Shown here: piece after piece, positions 40,168 to 49,241 of the stretch
Layout of the letters: the number at the start of each line of letters is the position of its first letter
Numbering within the stretch: position 1 is the first letter of the stretch
Assembly (NCBI GenBank): GCA_965277425.1
Contig: CBDICR010000007.1
Location: 992,001-1,056,000 of the forward strand
Direction of reading: 5' to 3'
Length of the DNA: 64,000 nt
Source of the DNA: Poindextera sp965277425
GTDB taxonomy: Bacteria; Pseudomonadota; Alphaproteobacteria; Caulobacterales; Caulobacteraceae
Translations under genes and position numbers: made by a program
The notes under the pieces: model-generated
Told to the model about the DNA's origin: nothing
The model's database searches: none
The model's input: only the letters and a program-made list of their open reading frames with translations

Positions 40168-41448
40168 TCACTGTGCGCCGCCGATATGGGTGAGGCCGCC
40201 CATATAGCCCTGCAGCGCCTGCGGGATGGCGATGCGGCCCATTTCGTCCTGATAGTTCTCCATCAGCGCCACCAGGGTGCGCCCGACCGCCAGGCCAGAG
40301 CCGTTCAGCGTATGGGCGAAGCGGATCGCCTTCTCCCCGGCCTTGCGGCAGCGGGCGTCCATGCGCCGGGCCTGGAAGTCGCCGCAGTTGGAGCAGGAGG
40401 AAATCTCCCGGTACATGCCCTGCGACGGCAGCCAGACCTCCAGATCGTAGGTCTTTCGCGCCGAAAATCCCATGTCGCCGGTGCAGAGCAGCATGGTGCG
40501 GAACGGCAGGTCGAGGCGTTTCAGCACCGCTTCGGCGCAGCCGACCATCCGCTCGTGCTCGGCCTCGGAGTCCTCGGGCGCGGTGATCGAGACCAGCTCG
40601 ACCTTGTAGAACTGATGCTGGCGGATCATGCCGCGGGTGTCCTTGCCCGAGGCGCCGGCTTCGGACCGGAAGGACGGGGTGAGCGCGGTCAACCTGAGCG
40701 GCAGATCCTCTTCCGGCGTGATCTGCTCACGCACCAGGTTGGTCAGCGAGACCTCGGCGGTGGAGATGAGCCAGCGACCGTCGGTGGTGCGGAACAGGTC
40801 CTCGGCGAACTTCGGCAACTGGCCGACGCCGAACACCGCCTCGTCGCGCACCAGCAGCGGCGGCGAGATCTCATTATAACCGTGCTCGCGCGTCTGCATG
40901 TCGAGCATGAACTGGCCGAGCGCGCGTTCCAGCCGGGCGAGGTCGCGCCGCAAGACCACGAAGCGCGAGCCGGACATCCGCGCCGCCGCCTCGAAGTCCA
41001 TCATGCCCAGGGCTGCGCCCAGGTCGACATGGTCCTTGGGGTTCTGGATGGCGAAGGGCTCGCCCCAGCGGCGCAGCTCGACATTGCCGTGCTCGTCTTC
41101 CCCTGGCGGGACGTCGGCGGCCGGCAGGTTGGGCAGGGCCGCGGTCAGGGTCTGCAAGGCCTCGAGCCGGGTCCGCTCCAGCTCGGTCAGTTCAGCGATG
41201 GCGCCCTTGAGCTGCTCGACCTCGGCCATGATGGCGGCGGCGGCGGCCTCGTCCTTCCTGGCCTTGGCCATGCCGATCAGCTTGGAGGCCTCGTTGCGGC
41301 GGCCCTGCGCGGTCTGCAGCTGGGTCTGGCCGGCGCGCAGTTCGGCGTCCAGAGCCAGAATCCGCGGCGTTTGCGACGACAGGCCGCGCGCGGCCCAGCC
41401 GCGGTCAAAGGCTTGCGGATCGTCGCGGATGGCCCGGATGTCGTGCAT
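40168..41448 (-). CDS. serS: Seryl-tRNA synthetase
   Basis: 426 residues from ATG 41448 (MHDIRAIRDDPQAFDRG). The N-terminal coiled-coil arm (residues 30-105) is followed by class II motifs: motif 2 around FRSEAGASGKDTRGMIRQHQ and motif 3 NGSGLAVGRTLVALMENYQD. It charges tRNA-Ser and tRNA-Sec type isoacceptors. Confidence 0.97.
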   Translation of the reverse strand: MHDIRAIRDDPQAFDRGWAARGLSSQTPRILALDAELRAGQTQLQTAQGRRNEASKLIGMAKARKDEAAAAAIMAEVEQLKGAIAELTELERTRLEALQTLTAALPNLPAADVPPGEDEHGNVELRRWGEPFAIQNPKDHVDLGAALGMMDFEAAARMSGSRFVVLRRDLARLERALGQFMLDMQTREHGYNEISPPLLVRDEAVFGVGQLPKFAEDLFRTTDGRWLISTAEVSLTNLVREQITPEEDLPLRLTALTPSFRSEAGASGKDTRGMIRQHQFYKVELVSITAPEDSEAEHERMVGCAEAVLKRLDLPFRTMLLCTGDMGFSARKTYDLEVWLPSQGMYREISSCSNCGDFQARRMDARCRKAGEKAIRFAHTLNGSGLAVGRTLVALMENYQDEMGRIAIPQALQGYMGGLTHIGGAQ

Positions 41449-41637
41449 GGACGCACTCGAAGTTGAGCGGCCCTCCTTAAGGCGCGTTGGCTGAGGCGGC
41501 AATCGCTTGAACGAGCGCCGCGCCCGGCGTTCGCAACCCGTGCGGTTTCATGGTCGGGCTTCGCGCCAGACGGACCGCTGTCGGTTGGCGGGACCGATTT
41601 GACGTGAGACAAGGCGGTCTTTGTGGAGACGCGATCG

Positions 41638-41979
41638 ATGGCTGCCTCTTGTCCGATACAAACCCCGGACCAACGGCGCCAGGGTGCGATCATATCACAA
41701 GCCGAAACCGCGCTGCTGGAGAAGGTTTTTGCAGCGCTGAAAGAGGCGGAAGAAACAACGTCGACAGCATTGCGAGCCGCTGGAATGGAGGATGCCCCAC
41801 CTCTTCACGACTATTTTGCCGCCAGCGTTCATCAAAAACTGTACTGCATTCTTTGCGGCGCCGATCCTGAAACCTTCTCTGGCGGCAATGCAAAGACAGC
41901 CATTGCGATCATCAGAAATAGCCAACAAATCGCCAAGCACTATTGGGGCGCGGATATCGATCCCTATCCGCGATCCTGA
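41638..41979 (+). CDS. Hypothetical protein with atypical base composition
   Basis: 113 residues from ATG 41638 (a GTG at 41623 in frame is also possible); GGAG precedes it. I do not recognise the family. The first two thirds are probably helical (AETALLEKVFAALKEAEETT), followed by YCILCGADPETF and KTAIAIIRNSQQIAKHYWGA. It has no signal peptide or membrane segment. GC content and codon use are visibly lower than in the neighbours, which suggests later acquisition. Confidence 0.55.
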   Translation: MAASCPIQTPDQRRQGAIISQAETALLEKVFAALKEAEETTSTALRAAGMEDAPPLHDYFAASVHQKLYCILCGADPETFSGGNAKTAIAIIRNSQQIAKHYWGADIDPYPRS

Positions 41980-42114
41980 TCGGGGCGGAAGCCAAGACGG
42001 CGCCGAAAACGCGGCCGGATAAGTTTCAAACCGACCCGGCGGCGCTTTTCTGTCAGGCTTGACTCATCGAATGCATCTGCCGACCCTCGATGGGAGAATT
42101 TCCGGGAGACCGGC

Positions 42115-42921
42115 ATGAAGTTCACGCAGGAACGCGCCGAGGACGGCGGCGTCACACGCCGCGCCTTCGAGCTGGAGGTCGGCGGCGAGCGCGTGCCCGG
42201 CGTTCTCTGGTCGCCCGAGGGCGCCAAGGGGCCGCGGCCGCTCATGCTCATGGGCCACGGCGGCTCGCAACATAAGAAGACCGCCAACATCGTTTCGCGC
42301 GCCCGGCGCTATGCCAGCCGTTTCGGCTACGCCACCCTGGCCATCGACGCGCCCGGCCACGGCGACCGCATCAGCCGCGAGGAGGCCGAGACCTTGGGCC
42401 GCGAGGTCGGCGCCCGCGTGCGCGGCGAGACCACCGCGCCTTTTGACCCCGAGCGCCTGCGCCAGATGAGCCAGCGCAGCGCCAAGGCCGTGCCGGAATG
42501 GAAGGCGGCGCTGGACGCGGTCCAGAGCCTGGACTTCGTCGGCGCCGGCGGCCCGGTGGGCTATTGGGGCGTCTCCATGGGCACGGCGATCGGCGTGCCC
42601 TTCGTGGCGCAAGAACCACGCATCACCGCCGCCGTCTTCGGCCTGGCCGGCCTGCGCGAAGGCGCCAATGAGTTCGAGGCCGCGGCCCGGGCGATCGCCA
42701 TCCCGGTGCAGTTCGTCTTCCAGTGGGAGGACGCGGTGGCGCCGCGCGAAGCCGGAATCGCCCTCTTCAACGCCTTCGCCTCGACGGAAAAGACCATGCA
42801 CATCAATCCGGGCGGCCATATGGACATCCCCGACTTCGAGCGCACCGACTGGGAAAGCTTCTATATCCGCCATCTCGGCGTGGCGGCCGACGCCAGGAGG
42901 CGGGAATTGGCGACCGCCTAG
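42115..42921 (+). CDS. Alpha/beta hydrolase (dienelactone hydrolase-like)
   Basis: 268 residues. PLMLMGHGGSQHKKTANIV gives the oxyanion-hole region, GYWGVSMGTA the nucleophile elbow (Ser), QWEDAVAP the acid and PGGHMDIPDF the catalytic His. The substrate is unknown. GGGAG precedes ATG 42115. The last four bases overlap the 3' end of tatC on the opposite strand. Confidence 0.82.
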   Translation: MKFTQERAEDGGVTRRAFELEVGGERVPGVLWSPEGAKGPRPLMLMGHGGSQHKKTANIVSRARRYASRFGYATLAIDAPGHGDRISREEAETLGREVGARVRGETTAPFDPERLRQMSQRSAKAVPEWKAALDAVQSLDFVGAGGPVGYWGVSMGTAIGVPFVAQEPRITAAVFGLAGLREGANEFEAAARAIAIPVQFVFQWEDAVAPREAGIALFNAFASTEKTMHINPGGHMDIPDFERTDWESFYIRHLGVAADARRRELATA

Positions 42922-43808
42922 GCGGCTTCGGCCGCCGCTTCCGCCGCCTCGTCGCGCACCCGGCGGCGTTCAATGAGCCAAACGCAGAGGATCGAGACCT
43001 CGTAGAGCAGGATGCCCGGGATCACCAGGCTCATCATGCTGATCGGGTCCGGCGGGGTGATGACGGCGGCGACCACGAAGACGGCCAGAACGGCGTAGCG
43101 CCGGCCCGAGCGCAGCAGCTTGCTGGAGACCATCCCGACCATGCCCAGCAGCGCCAGGACCACCGGAAGCTGGAAGCAGAGGCCAAAGCCGAGCAGCAGG
43201 GTGATCACCAGGCTCAGGTAGTCGGACACCTTGGGCAGGAGCTGCACCGAGATGGCGGCGTTGCCCATGATCTGCTGATTGAGCGAGAACCACAGGACGA
43301 AGGGCAGCATGACGAAATAGACCAGCGCCGCGCCCATCAGGAAAAGCACCGGCGAGGCGAGCAGGAAGGGCAGAAAGGCGTTGCGCTCGCGCTTGTAGAG
43401 GCCGGGGGCGACGAACCGGTAGAGCTGCCAGGCCAGGATCGGAAAGGTCAGCACCACCGCGCCGAAACCGGCCAGCTTCAGCTTGGTGAAGAAGAATTCC
43501 AGCGGTTCGGTGAAGACCATGTGGATCGGCTCCACATGCACCCCGGCCAGGGATTTCAGCCCGGTGACCGCGAGCAGAAGATCGAACGATCCCTTGTGTC
43601 CGCCGGTGGCCTTCTGCACCGCCAGCAGCCCTTGAGCCCGCTCGAACGGCGCGAGCAGAAAGATATAGATGTCGGTGGCGAAGAAGAAGCAGATCACAAA
43701 GCCCAAGGCGAGCGCCGCCGCGCAGACGATCAGCCGGCCGCGCAACTCGATCAGATGGTCGAGCAGCGGAGCGCGCGAGGCCTCGATGTCGCTGTCTTCG
43801 ACCGCCAC
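42918..43808 (-). CDS. tatC: Sec-independent translocase subunit TatC
   Basis: 296 residues with six membrane helices: LDHLIELRGRLIVCAAALAL at the N-terminus, PFERAQGLLAVQKATGG and FYKRERNAFLP-type cytosolic loops (here LYKRERNAFLPFLL). It binds twin-arginine signal peptides. Last gene of tatABC, 2 bases after tatB; the C-terminus has a short Glu/Ala tail. Confidence 0.96.
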   Translation of the reverse strand: MAVEDSDIEASRAPLLDHLIELRGRLIVCAAALALGFVICFFFATDIYIFLLAPFERAQGLLAVQKATGGHKGSFDLLLAVTGLKSLAGVHVEPIHMVFTEPLEFFFTKLKLAGFGAVVLTFPILAWQLYRFVAPGLYKRERNAFLPFLLASPVLFLMGAALVYFVMLPFVLWFSLNQQIMGNAAISVQLLPKVSDYLSLVITLLLGFGLCFQLPVVLALLGMVGMVSSKLLRSGRRYAVLAVFVVAAVITPPDPISMMSLVIPGILLYEVSILCVWLIERRRVRDEAAEAAAEAA

Positions 43809-43810
43809 CC

Positions 43811-44254
43811 TCAGCTGGCCCTAGGCTGGGGCTTTTTCGCGCGGGACTTTGGCGCCGGTTTGGGAGCGAGCGCCGCCGGATCGGCCCCGGACGGCTCGGC
43901 CGCAGGCGGCTCGGGCGTGATCGCGACCATCATCGGCGGCAACGCGGGCGCCTCGGCGGCAGGCGTCTCGGGCGCGGTCACGCCAGGGGCGCCGTAATCG
44001 GCGGCAAGCGGATTGAGCTGGGTGAGCGAGCGGTGGTCGGCGCGCATGGCTTCGACCTCCTTGCGCAGATCCTCAAGTTCGGACTGCCGCGCCAGATCCT
44101 CGAAACTGTCGCGAAATTCGTTGGCCATGCCGCGCATCTTGCCGACGAACTGGCCGACGCGGCGCATGAGGATGGGCAGGTCCTTGGGCCCGACGACGAT
44201 CAGCGCCACCGCGCCGATGATCATGAGCTCTAAGAGCCGGTTTTCAGGAAACAT
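43811..44254 (-). CDS. tatB: Sec-independent translocase subunit TatB
   Basis: 147 residues: a single N-terminal TM helix (LLELMIIGAVALIVVGPKDL, with the usual GPKDLP hinge), an amphipathic helix, and a Pro/Ala-rich C-terminal half. It forms the receptor complex with TatC. Confidence 0.95.
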   Translation of the reverse strand: MFPENRLLELMIIGAVALIVVGPKDLPILMRRVGQFVGKMRGMANEFRDSFEDLARQSELEDLRKEVEAMRADHRSLTQLNPLAADYGAPGVTAPETPAAEAPALPPMMVAITPEPPAAEPSGADPAALAPKPAPKSRAKKPQPRAS

Positions 44255-44277
44255 GGTGGATCAGGCCGCGGGTCCGG

Positions 44278-44499
44278 TCAGCGGACGATCGGGTCCTTCT
44301 CGGCCTGGACCGGCGGAAGGGTCGGGGTCGCCTGGACCGGCGGCGTGGTGGTTTCGTGGTCGTCCTTCATGCCTTCGCGAAAGGCTTTGATGCCCTTGGC
44401 CGCGTCGCCCATGATGCTTGAAAGCTTGCCGCGCCCGCCGAACAGGAGAAGCGCGGCCCCGGCGATGATGATCCAGTGAATGGGGCTTAAGCCGCCCAT
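44278..44499 (-). CDS. tatA: Sec-independent translocase subunit TatA
   Basis: 73 residues from ATG 44499 (MGGLSPIHWIIIAGAALLLF), one TM helix, hinge FGGRGKL, amphipathic helix MGDAAKGIKAFREGMKDD. It forms the variable pore of the Tat system. First gene of tatABC; the frame upstream of this ATG is not needed. Confidence 0.95.
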   Translation of the reverse strand: MGGLSPIHWIIIAGAALLLFGGRGKLSSIMGDAAKGIKAFREGMKDDHETTTPPVQATPTLPPVQAEKDPIVR

Positions 44500-44712
44500 G
44501 ATCGGGTTCACTCCTCTAGCGCGCTGAAACCGTCGAGTCAGCGTCTCATACGTTCGCACGACATATAGGCCATTGCAGGGCGCCGCGCCAAGGGAAGGCG
44601 CGAAACGCCGCGATGTTCCCGGGTTTGCCCATCAAACCCGCATCATGTCCCGGCGGGATGAACCCTTAAAACCGCGACCGCTTTAGGCGTATCCATTTGA
44701 ACGGACTTATTT

Positions 44713-44749
44713 CCCGCTCATCCCCCGCGAAGCGGCCGCCAGGCGTTTT
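44713..44749 (+). repeat. Degenerate copy of the GIY-YIG-flanking palindrome
   Basis: CCGCTCATCCCCCGCGAAGC, then a diverged right arm and CCAGGCGTTTT, recognisably the same unit as at 8673-8711 but with a damaged hairpin. It lies in the 44500-44914 intergenic region, which otherwise holds ACCAAG/CTTGGT inverted repeats (about 44793-44871) and no supported gene. Confidence 0.5.
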
Positions 44750-44918
44750 ATTCTGTGAGGGGGTGGATTTGCGGCGAGGCCGCAAGATTTGACACCAAGC
44801 CCACCAAGCCCATCAAGAAGAGTAAGGGTCGGCGCTGCCCCTTGGTGTCCTTCGTGTACTTGGTGGTGAAAAGCTGATTTTCCGCTTCGCGGAGCTAGCC
44901 AGGTAAGCGCAATGAAAA

Positions 44919-44945
44919 GCCGCCGGACCTTATCAGCCCGGCGGC
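44919..44945 (-). terminator. Rho-independent terminator of the tuf operon
   Basis: On the minus strand GCCGCCGG and CCGGCGGC form a perfect 8-bp stem with an 11-base loop, followed at once by TTTTCATT, 26 bases after the tuf stop. Confidence 0.85.
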
Positions 44946-44971
44946 TCGTCATTTCAGGGTCTCAACGGTCC

Positions 44972-46162
<1,191 letters not shown>

Positions 46163-46207
46163 GGTCTTTCCTTAAACGGCGGCTTTCGTTGATGTTTCTC
46201 GAAATTA

Positions 46208-46281
46208 TGGAGCGGGTAGCGGGAATCGAACCCGCATCCTCAGCTTGGAAGGCTGCTGCACTACCATTGTGCTATACCCGC
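46208..46281 (-). tRNA. tRNA-Gly (anticodon TCC)
   Basis: 74 nt including encoded CCA. Acceptor GCGGGTA pairs with TACCCGC, discriminator T. The anticodon arm reads AGCCTTCCAAGCT with TCC in the loop, and the T-arm is GCGGGTTCGATTCCCGC. It reads GGA/GGG codons. 45 bases upstream of tuf. Confidence 0.95.
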
Positions 46282-46347
46282 CAACAACGGCGGGCGGCCG
46301 GTTGATCTCCTTCATTCGCGTATCGGGTCGGCCAGGCTCGCTGCGCG

Positions 46348-46433
46348 TGGTGGGGGAAGCAGGACTCGAACCTGCGAAGGCGTACGCCAGCGGATTTACA
46401 GTCCGCCCCCTTTGCCGCTCGGGACATTCCCCC
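46348..46433 (-). tRNA. tRNA-Tyr (anticodon GTA)
   Basis: 86 nt including encoded CCA, class II with a long variable arm. Acceptor GGGGGAA/TTCCCCC, anticodon stem-loop GCGGACTGTAAATCCGC with GTA, T-arm GCAGGTTCGAGTCCTGC. First unit of the tRNA-Tyr/tRNA-Gly/tuf transcript. Confidence 0.96.
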
Positions 46434-46473
46434 GCGCGCGCCTTGAAGCTTGAGGCCCGAAAACGGAGCGCGT

Positions 46474-46502
46474 CTTATAGTGTCCTCTTCCCCCGAACGC
46501 AA
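46474..46502 (-). promoter_or_regulatory. Housekeeping promoter of the tRNA-Tyr/tRNA-Gly/tuf operon
   Basis: On the minus strand TTGCGT (46502-46497), 17 bases, TATAAG (46479-46474), about 40 bases before the mature tRNA-Tyr. It overlaps the start of divergent rlmB. Confidence 0.55.
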
Positions 46503-47313
46503 CGACCGCAAACACCGGCGCGAGCGCGGTTTTTCGGCCGCCCTGAACGGCCGCCGGGGACCGGCCCGGACGCGGGCGGACAAGGACGGCGCGGTCTGGC
46601 TGTGGGGTTGGCACGCGGTCCTGGCCGCGCTGGAAAATCCGGCCCGCGCGGCGCCGCTGCGGCTGCTGGCGACCCCGGAGCGGGCGCGCGAGCTGCAGGC
46701 GAAGCGACTCGACAGGCCCGCGCCCGAGACCCTGCCCGCGGCCCAGATCGCGCGCGACCTGCCGGCTTTCGCCGCCCACCAGGGCGTGGCGCTGAAAGCC
46801 ATGCCGCTGGAGCCCGCCGCGCTGGAGGCGCTGGCCGCGCCGGCCAGCGGCGTCATCCTGATGCTCGACCAGCTGACCGATCCGCAGAATGTCGGCGCCA
46901 TCTTCCGCTCGGCCGCCGCCTTCGGCGCGCGCGGCGTGATCCTGCAGGACCGCCACGCGCCCGCCCTGGCCGGCGCCCTGGCCAAGGCCGCCGCCGGCGC
47001 GATCGAGCATCTGCCGCACGCGCGGGTGACCAACCTGTCGCGGGCGCTGGAGCAGCTGGCCGATCTCGGCTGGCGCGCGGTCGGGCTGGATGCGGCCGCG
47101 GGCGAATCGCTGGGCGTCGTGCTCGACGCACGCCCCGTCGTCCTGGTCATGGGCTCGGAGGGCGAGGGCCTGCGCCGGCTGGTGGCCGAGCACTGCGATG
47201 CGCTCGGCCGCATCCCCATGCCGGGCGGGTTTGAGAGCCTGAACGTCTCGGCCGCGGCGGCCATTGCGCTTTACGAAGCCTCGCGAACCAGCGCCGGCGC
47301 GCGCGGCCTCTAA
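46480..47313 (+). CDS. rlmB: TrmH-family 23S rRNA 2'-O-ribose methyltransferase (RlmB-like)
   Basis: 277 residues from GTG 46480 (after GGAG). The N-terminal substrate-binding domain has WLWGWHAVLAALENPARAAP. The SPOUT catalytic domain has all three motifs: LDQLTDPQNVGAIFRSAAAF (1), VLVMGSEGEGLRRL (2) and IPMPGGFESLNVSAAAAIAL (3). It should methylate G2251-equivalent in 23S rRNA. The basic head (first 40 residues) is common in the family. An in-frame TTG at 46450 is less likely. Confidence 0.92.
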   Translation: MSSSPERNDRKHRRERGFSAALNGRRGPARTRADKDGAVWLWGWHAVLAALENPARAAPLRLLATPERARELQAKRLDRPAPETLPAAQIARDLPAFAAHQGVALKAMPLEPAALEALAAPASGVILMLDQLTDPQNVGAIFRSAAAFGARGVILQDRHAPALAGALAKAAAGAIEHLPHARVTNLSRALEQLADLGWRAVGLDAAAGESLGVVLDARPVVLVMGSEGEGLRRLVAEHCDALGRIPMPGGFESLNVSAAAAIALYEASRTSAGARGL

Positions 47314-47438
47314 GGCGCCGCCCACTCGCCCGCCGCGAGAAAGCGGTTCCCGCTGCGGCGTTATGGTTATTGATTCACCTCGCCGGCGTGCTTTGCTGCC
47401 TCTCGCGCGCGCTTGGCTTGTCGCCTCGTGGGGAAGCT

Positions 47439-48494
47439 ATGTCGAAGAAATATGTGCGGATCGCGGCCATGAGCCTGGCGTTGCTGGGCCTTCTGGGCCT
47501 CGGCGCCTGCGGCGGTCCAAGCCCGGAACAGACGCCGCCGCCGCCGATGGCGAGCGCGCCGCCGCCGCCGCCGCAATCGCCCGACCTGCTCGGCGGCCCC
47601 GGCGAGCAACTTCCGCCGCCGGTCATTCCGCCCGATGAACAGGCTGGCGGCGGCCCCGAATACAGGCCCATGGCGCCGATCGCCAATCCGGAAGACATGT
47701 CGCCTGAAGAACGCCACCATTTCTACGGCGACCGCTACGACTATCTCGACCAGGGCCCCGCCGCGGCCGGCGAAGGCCGCTATTATCACCCCCATCACCG
47801 CCATGGATGGCGCTATTGGCGCGGCGGCTGGAGGCGTCATCGGGCCTGGGCGCAAAATCATCAAGCCTGGGCGCACCGTCATGGCGGCTGGTCGCGTCAT
47901 CGTCGCGGTTGGGCCCATCATCATCATCACTATTGGATGCATGCCGGCCACGGCGCGCCCGCGAAGGCGCGCCCGCTCGCCCCGCCCGCGCATCATCCGA
48001 TGCATCCCGCCGCACCGGCTCCGGCCAAGACGTCGGCGCATCAGGCCGCCGCCTCGGTCGAACATGCCAAGGCCGCCGCCAGCCATGCCCAGGCGAACGC
48101 CGCTGCCGCCGCCAAGGCTTCGGCTGACGCGGCGGCCGCCGCCGCCGCGGCCGAAGCGACAGCGGCCAAGGCTAGGCGCCGCCACCATCATCACCACGCC
48201 GTCGTGGCGTCCGGCGCGCCGGCGTCGAGCCGCCTGTCCGGTTCGCAATCCAGCGCGGCCGCGGCGAGCAGCGCGCCGGCGACCGCCCAGGGCGGCCTGC
48301 CCAATTGGCTGGCCAAGCCAAGGGGCAAGACCCTGGCCGCGCTCGCCGTCTTGCTGATCGCCATCATCGTGGTGGTCGCCGCCGCCAGGAGTTCGATGAC
48401 CGGCCGGCCGCGGCGGCGTCCGCAGGCGACGGTTCTCGGCAACAGCACCCCCTCGGTGACCGACGCGCCAAGGAACGAGAACCACAACCCCTAG
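47439..48494 (+). CDS. Histidine-, proline- and alanine-rich lipoprotein of unknown function
   Basis: 351 residues from ATG 47439. Lipoprotein signal with lipobox LGAC, Cys24. Then come a Pro-rich stretch, MSPEERHHFYGDRYDYLDQG, a block dense in His/Trp/Arg (HPHHRHGWRYWRGGWRRHRA; later HHHHHYWMHAGHG), a long Ala-rich probable helix and a second H5 tract. A hydrophobic segment (TLAALAVLLIAIIVVVAAA) near residue 300 is followed by a basic tail. His tracts suggest metal binding. A lipid anchor at one end and a membrane helix at the other is an odd topology. No family recognised. The next gene is a TerC-type protein, also linked to metals. Confidence 0.6.
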   Translation: MSKKYVRIAAMSLALLGLLGLGACGGPSPEQTPPPPMASAPPPPPQSPDLLGGPGEQLPPPVIPPDEQAGGGPEYRPMAPIANPEDMSPEERHHFYGDRYDYLDQGPAAAGEGRYYHPHHRHGWRYWRGGWRRHRAWAQNHQAWAHRHGGWSRHRRGWAHHHHHYWMHAGHGAPAKARPLAPPAHHPMHPAAPAPAKTSAHQAAASVEHAKAAASHAQANAAAAAKASADAAAAAAAAEATAAKARRRHHHHHAVVASGAPASSRLSGSQSSAAAASSAPATAQGGLPNWLAKPRGKTLAALAVLLIAIIVVVAAARSSMTGRPRRRPQATVLGNSTPSVTDAPRNENHNP

Positions 48495-48596
48495 CGGCGC
48501 ACCGCAAGCCCAGCCGCACCAATTCGGCGTGTCGAACGCCGCGGCGCCGCCGGCTTGGCCTTGCCTCACATCGGCGTTCACGGCACACAATGATCC

Positions 48597-49235
48597 ATGG
48601 CGGAGCTAACCAGCGGCCTGCACGGCCTCTTCACGGGCAGCCTGCTTGGCGCCTTCATCCAGATCGTGCTGATCGACGTCACCCTGGCCAGCGACAACGC
48701 CGTGGCTGTCGGCATGGCCGCGTCCGGACTGCCTCGCCGCCAGCGCCATCTGGCCATCCTGCTCGGGTTGTCGGGCGCGGTCGTGCTGCTGTGCATTCTG
48801 GCGGTGTTCGCCATACGGCTGCTCAAGGCTGGCGGCGGCGGGCTGGTGCTGGGCGGCGGACTGCTCCTGGCCCTGGTCGGCCTGCAGATGTGGCGCGACC
48901 TTCGGGGCCACGGACGCAGACACGCCGCCTCGCCAGGCCCGCCGCATGAAAGCAAGACGCTGCTCAAGGCGTTGACGCTGATCTTGATCGCCGACATGTC
49001 GACATCGCTGGACAACGTCCTGGCGGTGGCCGGCGTCGCTCGCGACCAGCCGCAATGGGTGCTGTTCGCCGGCCTCACCCTATCGGTCGCGCTGACCGGA
49101 TTCGCCGCCGCGGGGGTCGTCAAGCTGCTGCACCGCTGGCCGTGGGTCGGCTATGTCGGCCTTGTGGTCGTCATGTTTGTCGCCGCCCACATGATCTGGG
49201 ACGGCGCCCACGCGCTGAAGTGGATCAGCCTTTAG
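48597..49235 (+). CDS. TerC/YjbE-family integral membrane protein
   Basis: 212 residues, about six TM helices. The two paired acidic motifs of the family are present: VLIDVTLASDNAVAVGMAA in TM1-2 and LIADMSTSLDNVLAVAG later, separated by a cytosolic loop (DLRGHGRRHAASPGPPHES). TerC-family proteins are implicated in manganese export and metal homeostasis. ATG 48597 chosen; 102 bases after the His-rich gene. Confidence 0.88.
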   Translation: MAELTSGLHGLFTGSLLGAFIQIVLIDVTLASDNAVAVGMAASGLPRRQRHLAILLGLSGAVVLLCILAVFAIRLLKAGGGGLVLGGGLLLALVGLQMWRDLRGHGRRHAASPGPPHESKTLLKALTLILIADMSTSLDNVLAVAGVARDQPQWVLFAGLTLSVALTGFAAAGVVKLLHRWPWVGYVGLVVVMFVAAHMIWDGAHALKWISL

Positions 49236-49241
49236 CGCGCC

